From Elysia crispata (lineage: Eukaryota; Mollusca; Gastropoda; Plakobranchidae): DNA of 64,000 bases. The position numbers were made by a program, and so were the translations under genes. Of the stretch, positions 58,440-64,000 are shown one piece after another. Location: positions 62,001-126,000 of the forward strand of contig JAWDGP010003353.1 of the NCBI GenBank assembly GCA_033675545.1, in the 5' to 3' direction. The first letter of the stretch is position 1. Every line of letters begins with the position of its first letter. Below the pieces are notes generated by a model. The model was given only the letters and a program-made list of their open reading frames with translations, was not told the DNA's origin and ran no database searches.

Positions 58440-60780
58440 TATGTGAAGGATATGTCGGACACAAGGGTACAACTAGCCGACTAGCAACTGAAGGAACAAA
58501 GAGGATGATCATCTGAAAATCAAGAAACATGGAGGTCTGGTCACACAAGTAGGATATGTAGAGATAGGACAACAGTATACTTTGGCAAAGAGTGAGTTTT
58601 TTAATGTTTTTTTGCTCGCACCACAAGTTGAAGAGAGGGAGTAAACTTTTTTCTCCATTTTTTAACATATATTTTCCTTTTCTTCATAAAATACAAAGAT
58701 TTTCGGCAACTCGTTTAAAGGAGACAATTCTTAACAAATGGAGCCAATAAATAGTTTTTCTCCCATTAAAATATTCAATTAATTCAGCAATATTAAAAGA
58801 AAATGCGTTTTAACAATTTGACCTTCCATTTTCATTTTATGTAATTAAAAAGCGTATAGAAATCATGTTTTATTTATAAAATTTTGATGTATTCATAGAA
58901 ACATGCTTTCAACTGTTTGAAAAGAATCAGATGATATCATGTTTAAAGACTGGAAGCATCCACATGGAGACCAAAAACTCGACTGAGAGATTAGAAAGTC
59001 AAGATGGAAGGGTTCGTTTGAAGTGTTTGATGATATCAGAAAAGCAAGAAGTGACAACTCCATGAAGGGTGGAGAACGTTTTCTAAAAGTTTTTACCATA
59101 ACGCACATACGATAATTTTTTTTTTGTTCGCATACCAAACATGCTGTCAAATTAACCAGACTTCAGGGTCAGAAAATCAAGATGATAGAGACCCATTTGG
59201 CCGCATGGCTAGTTGACAAAACCTCAACAGAAAATAGCAACAAGGAGAAAAGACTTTAGAACGAAACGTTTGAGACTCACAGGAACATAGAGACCAGGAA
59301 ATGAAGGAGCGTAGAGGACGACGATCTCAAAAACAAGAAATATCGAAGGCTTGGGACATAAGTACAATTAGAGTGAGGACAGCTTCAGATTTCAGAAAAA
59401 CAGGAATTGATTCAACTTTTTTGCTTGCATCAACAGTTGAAGAGACAGTTGAAGAGACAGTAATTTTTTCACTTTTCTGCTATCACTTGTTTATATTTAA
59501 TTTCTTACAATTTATAAATTACAAAGATTAGCTCCAATTTTCGTAAAGAGGGATATATTTTACATATTATTCAATCTGTATAATGTTTTCCCCTTTAAAT
59601 TATACAAGTAGTTCAGCAACATTAAAAGAAAAAGGGTGGCAACAATTTGGCCCTAGGTTTTTATTTAAATTTCTTCATTATAACACACATAAAATTGCAC
59701 ATTATTTTACTTTTTTCTGTCTTTGCACAGCAAACATGTGGATATCAGAATGAAGTCAGTCAGGTTTTAAGACTACAGACATTTAGTTTACAGGAAAATT
59801 GGACATGAGTGCCAGAGAGTCAAGGTATGAGGGATCATTTCAACTGTTACACAAGTTAAACAGCAGGACAAGATGAAGAGAAGGCAACAAGAATAATAGG
59901 TTAGAGGACAAAACACTAGAGATTCACAGGAACTAGGATGCTAAGAACTGATGGAACAAAGAGGATAATGATCTCATGGGGGCCTGGTCACAAACGTACA
60001 ACTCCTAAAGCAAGGGCACCTACACCCTTTGGAAGAGCCTGAGTCAATTCAAAATCTTTGCTTTAAATATTTTCTAATTTATTTGCAATGTTGTTTACGT
60101 TACATTGATCTCCACTGCTTAAAAAAATAGATCCTCTGCAATTTTCCTTTCAAAAGTTGGGGAGGGGGGGGGGCGGGCTTTTTATCTCTCTTTTACGTAT
60201 TTTAATTTTTAATAAAGATAAGCTATTTTTCTACCAAAGGGAGGATTTTTTATAGTCATTTGTACACACCGCTTTTTTCCCTTTAAATGATAAAATTTGT
60301 TCAAGATTAAAAGAACTAAAATTATTTAAACCTCTATTCTTTAAAATATTTTCATATCTATGCACAAAAATTCTCTATTGATTTTTATTCATCTACATAA
60401 CAGACATGCTCTACATATTTAAACAAAATTTCAACACATGATGCCAGGTTTGAAGACTGCAAATATCCAAATGGAGAAGAGAAAAAACAGAAGTGAAGGA
60501 CCAGTAAGAAAGGACGGAAGAGTCCTTTAGAACTTTAAGATCAGAAGTTTTAGAAGACAAGATGGCGATAAACAAAAAAATGGGAGAAAGAATATTTGAT
60601 TCATTTAGTAACTGCAGAGATGAGGAACTAAAGGCACATAGAGTAGGAGGAATCAAACAAGGAAAACCAAGAGGGCAAAATTGAAAGCTAAGTGCAACGG
60701 TGTAAATTAGAAGAGCTATATCTTCATTTCCTCTGCCAGCCTCAACCATTAAAGCGAAGCAATTTTTTTTGTGCACTTTA
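58440..60780. repeat. Diverged tandem duplication, about four copies of a 0.65-0.8-kb unit
   Basis: Shared landmarks recur in the same order. GGAACAAAGAGG-like motifs fall near 58492, 59301, 59953 and 60624. A TTAAAAGAA motif falls near 58791, 59618 and 60304, and GTTT(T/G)AAGACT with a following CA-rich phrase near 58939, 59764 and 60448. Spacings are roughly 0.81-0.83 kb and then 0.65-0.69 kb, so one copy carries an indel. Each unit alternates a purine-rich block (GAGGA, AGACC) with an AT-rich block. Short open frames inside (for example 59301-59531) are not conserved between copies. Confidence 0.7.
60159..60178 (+). other. G-run cluster, possible G-quadruplex
   Basis: A short stretch of G runs broken by single A and C bases, within otherwise AT-rich DNA of the third duplicated unit. 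It is not present in the sister copies. Confidence 0.4.
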
Positions 60781-61067
60781 ACTTTTGCTAACTGTTTTCT
60801 TTTTTATTTTGCTTCGTTATTGATGATCTATTAAATCTCTTTTTTGCAAACCATGAATTTTTTTTCTGATTTAATTTACAGCTTTCTTCGACTTTGAATT
60901 GCACTTGTTTAGCAACCTGAAATAAAAATGTTACAACACTTTTGCTCTATTTCTCTTGATTAACTCATATGTATACATCCTGATATGTCTTTGGACCACA
61001 TGCAATGAGGCATCATGTCCTATGTTGTGAAGATGAGAAATGATCTGGGCCAGGTGGAGAAGAGACC
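60781..61067. other. AT-rich spacer
   Basis: Nothing recognised between the duplicated block and the 49-bp minisatellite. Confidence 0.4.
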
Positions 61068-61337
61068 TGAGTGTGGACTGAGATGAAGAGGAGAGACCTG
61101 GACTAAGAGGGACATAGGCTACAAGGATGAGGAAGACCGGGATCACGAGGACAAAGAGGGACATGGGCTATAAGGATGAGGAATGCCAGAACCAGGAAGA
61201 AAAAGAGGGGCAAAGGCTACAAGGATGAGGAATACCAGAACCAGGAAGACAAAGATGAACAAAGGTTACAAGGATGAGGAAGACCGGGGTCACAAGGACA
61301 AAGAGGGACATTGGCTACAAGGACGAGGAAGACCAGT
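61068..61337. repeat. 49-bp minisatellite, about five copies
   Basis: The unit contains GGCTACAAGGATGAGGAA, a GACC(G/A)G phrase and GACAAAGAGGGACAT. GGCT or GGTT markers fall at 61117, 61166, 61215, 61264 and 61313, exactly 49 bp apart. A weaker partial copy precedes them. The purine-rich strand is +. Because 49 is not a multiple of 3, no coding frame is shared by successive units. Confidence 0.93.
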
Positions 61338-64000
61338 TCAGTAAGTGTTAACTGTAATGTTTGCACCATTAATTTGTACCATACCTGAATTTTAAATAGA
61401 CAAATGTGTGTTTAAGTTTTGTCTTTTTATATTAGGATGATGAAAGAGAATCTTAAGTCTATGACAGCGTATAATTTTCATGTCTTGGATTTCACCTGAT
61501 CAGCATTATCCTCCCATATCATGCGGCAATTCAATGTAACAATAGAGTTGAAGCTATCCATTTTTTATACTTATGTGCCTTTAAGTGTACTAAAATTTGC
61601 CATTAAAAATATTTTTCAGCCTTGCATGCAGCTCAGTCTTCAGCTGTTTTTTTATTCTTTAAATCAAAATTGTAATGTACATTGCAGGTCAAATATTTGG
61701 GCAACAATGGAGAGTTGACATAGATGTTCAGTGATGCCGGACAAAACACGTGCACATTTCTTTTTTCTGAGTTGTGCTTTTTATCTCCAAAGAGCCCATT
61801 TTGTATTGATTGTGTGTAAATTTGAATAAGTTGTTTATTTTAAAAATTTCAATACTTATTTCTTATTTTCTTTAAACTTAAAAACTAGGTAATCATAATG
61901 CCAAATATATTGTGTGCAAGGCATATGCACATGAAAACTAAACTTTTAAACATTAAATAAGAATAGGCTGGCAATACCTGCTCACAAACAATGCCAGTGA
62001 GATTTTTGGTAACAGCAGTTACAACAGTTGAAATCCTAATGCCTATCATAGAGGGAGTAGCATTGACAAAAAACCCATTAAAATATCAAGGTTCCAATTT
62101 TTTTTTTATTCTGCTTCCTTATAGTCTACATAACTTTCATTGACAGTGAATGGTGTAGAGGGATTTTTTATGACTTTCAACTTTTTATTTTCATGTAAGT
62201 TTAGATTTGTTGATTATGTTCTGCTCTGCCATGAGGAGTACACATTTCTTTATATCAGTTGTGCTAGATGGACGAAAAAAGCTATAACATTTCGGAGGGT
62301 TACCTCTACATGTTTTCTAAAATGTTATCATCCATATACTCTTCCAAGACTGTCAGCCTTGTATTAGCGTTGGTTTTAATACATCCATTTGATATTTCTA
62401 AATTAAAAACTGTGCAACAAGATGCAGTCGTAAAATAATTGTTGCTGGTTACTTATTGATGCTTTAGAGAAATGATTGGCCGTCTTGTCCGTTACTGACT
62501 TGTGCATACAGTCAACACTATTTAGATGTTAAGATCCTTACACTGTTGTGTACAGAGTCCAGTAATTTCATTAGATGCTGATGAAATATTCGCTCACAAA
62601 ACTCCTTATGTAAGATTTGATCTGTATATAAATCGTATCTATAATTTGCCAAGCCTGGAGTCATGTTAGTATATTTTATAGCCAGTTTTTCACCCCCATG
62701 TCATGCCCTGAATGAGATAAACTAACAGAGTTGTTATTAAATGGGTATCTGTCAGAGAAGAACATAAGTTTAAATGTGGAGCAGGTGAATTGCATTGGTG
62801 TTCTCTTTGGATTTGCTGTCTGAATTAGATACCTAGGGGCTAGATACAAAAATTCTAAAAGTTGAGTAGAAGCTTGCCTCACTCCTGCATCACACTGGTT
62901 TCTCTTTCTTCCACTATTATTTTCTTGCAGATACCTAATTTCGGAGGTGAGATAACGATTTTTGTGGATTTGAAATTGGAGGAAACTAATTAGCCCCTAT
63001 CAGTACTATTTCCACTAAAGTTACATTACAAAGATAGTAATTTGACACTCTGTGTTTTTCAATGCTCCTTATGCAAATGTCATAGCTTTGACATACTTTT
63101 AAGATGCCCACTATTTTATTAAAACGGTCAAGTTGCTCATTAATCTGTAGAAAAGTATCTTATGTCGTCAAGAAAACACTAATTAATATAGCTGCCTCAA
63201 CTCAGCACATATGTTAACTGGGCTTTACTAGGATTGGGAAGGATCAAAATATTTAACTGAAATCTAGATAAGTAGGCAGAGAATTCTTTTGTGACTTACC
63301 AGTTAACCAGGTTTAGATGAGGCTTTCATTATGCTTAATATTTATAAATATAAGTTGCTTAGTGACCTTCCATATGAAGGACAGGCACTGCTCAAACTAT
63401 GTATAAGTATTTATGAAACATTAACGTACAAGTTTCAGGCAGATACAATGAGAAATCTACTAAAACATGAGATATCATGTTATATTATGCAGGTGTATAG
63501 ATTGCATGTTTTTATTTTTCATGCATGAGTTCTGCATGTTTTAAATAATTCACTTTGCCTCCACAGGTTAACAAATGGTTTGTCTTGCTCAGCATGTGAG
63601 AGTAAGGCAAACCATGAGATATTTAAACCCATGGATTTTGCCATGCTTCTTTTTTCCCTCCTTTGCATTGTTCATAATATCACTAACACTAACCATCAAT
63701 GTCAGTAACATGAATACATTCTGCGTAATCGCTAATGATACTATTATTTTAGTATGAAATTTTAGCCACAGAATTTATTAAATTGTGCGAATAAAGCTCA
63801 ACATTAATCATTACTGTTGAAAGCCTTTTTAGTTTATATGTATGCTTTGCTAGATGAAAAAGATAATAAAACTTATAAAACCCATATTTTTTCTACATGA
63901 ACAGTTAAAGTAGTTTACAGGTGGGAAAGGAAGAATGTAGACTAAAATTTTCTTCATCAAGCGTAACAATACGTCTGATATGATTTTTTTTTCAATACCT
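61338..64000. other. AT-rich sequence, no gene recognised
   Basis: Several short open frames (61521-61718, 62140-62367, 63331-63528, 63575-63757) were read and carry no motif I know. Their composition is that of AT-rich DNA. No tRNA B-box, satellite monomer or transposon end was seen. Confidence 0.5.

Noticed and set aside
58378-58668. 96-codon minus-strand frame (and 58893-59150, 60411-60776)
   Set aside because: The frames are not conserved between copies of the tandem duplication in which they lie.
61338-64000. Short open frames in the right end of the window
   Set aside because: Composition is typical of chance frames in AT-rich DNA, and no motif is recognised.

Overview
The window looks like a nuclear chromosome segment from an invertebrate animal, most likely a lophotrochozoan such as a mollusc. 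The reasons are a very long tandem satellite, AT-rich non-coding DNA with many microsatellites, an animal-type Helitron, and LINE reverse-transcriptase relics whose C-terminal wording (RVTEAL..RDRDVWK) I associate with molluscan genomes. The taxon is inference. No intact host gene, rRNA, tRNA, CRISPR array or bacterial-style operon was recognised.

Layout. (1) Bases 1 to about 42268 are one satellite array with a 33-bp monomer, roughly 1,280 units, running off the left edge. Its left (1-10.9 kb) and right (33.4-42.27 kb) parts are diverged and carry 32-, 36- and 44-bp unit variants. Its middle (about 10.9-33.4 kb) is strongly homogenised, with higher-order periodicity of about 198 bp in places and larger segmental duplications. 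(2) 42269-45494 is unique AT-rich DNA followed by a (GA)n tract, an eight-copy 68-bp tandem repeat, a 0.4-kb (TTC)n tract and a (TC)n/(TGTC)n tract. (3) 46023-53853 is a dead Helitron on the + strand, with a RepHel relic (HUH nuclease and PIF1-type helicase) broken by stops and frameshifts. It is split at 48621/53043 by a nested insertion of about 4.4 kb that carries a second decayed gene, probably a transposase of a family I cannot name. (4) 53854-64000 is AT-rich DNA with two minus-strand relics of one LINE family (56137-56840 and about 57511-57829), four diverged tandem copies of a 0.65-0.8-kb unit (about 58440-60780), and a 49-bp minisatellite (61068-61337).

How it fits together. This is a repeat-dominated region at the edge of a satellite block, possibly heterochromatic. 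Nothing here forms a working pathway. The interest lies in satellite architecture (a core hairpin, a palindrome-creating 44-bp variant confined to the flanks, higher-order phasing), in the order of transposon nesting, and in small arrays that appear to give rise to microsatellites. The many long open frames in the array are a by-product of a 33-bp, low-stop monomer and are not annotated as genes.
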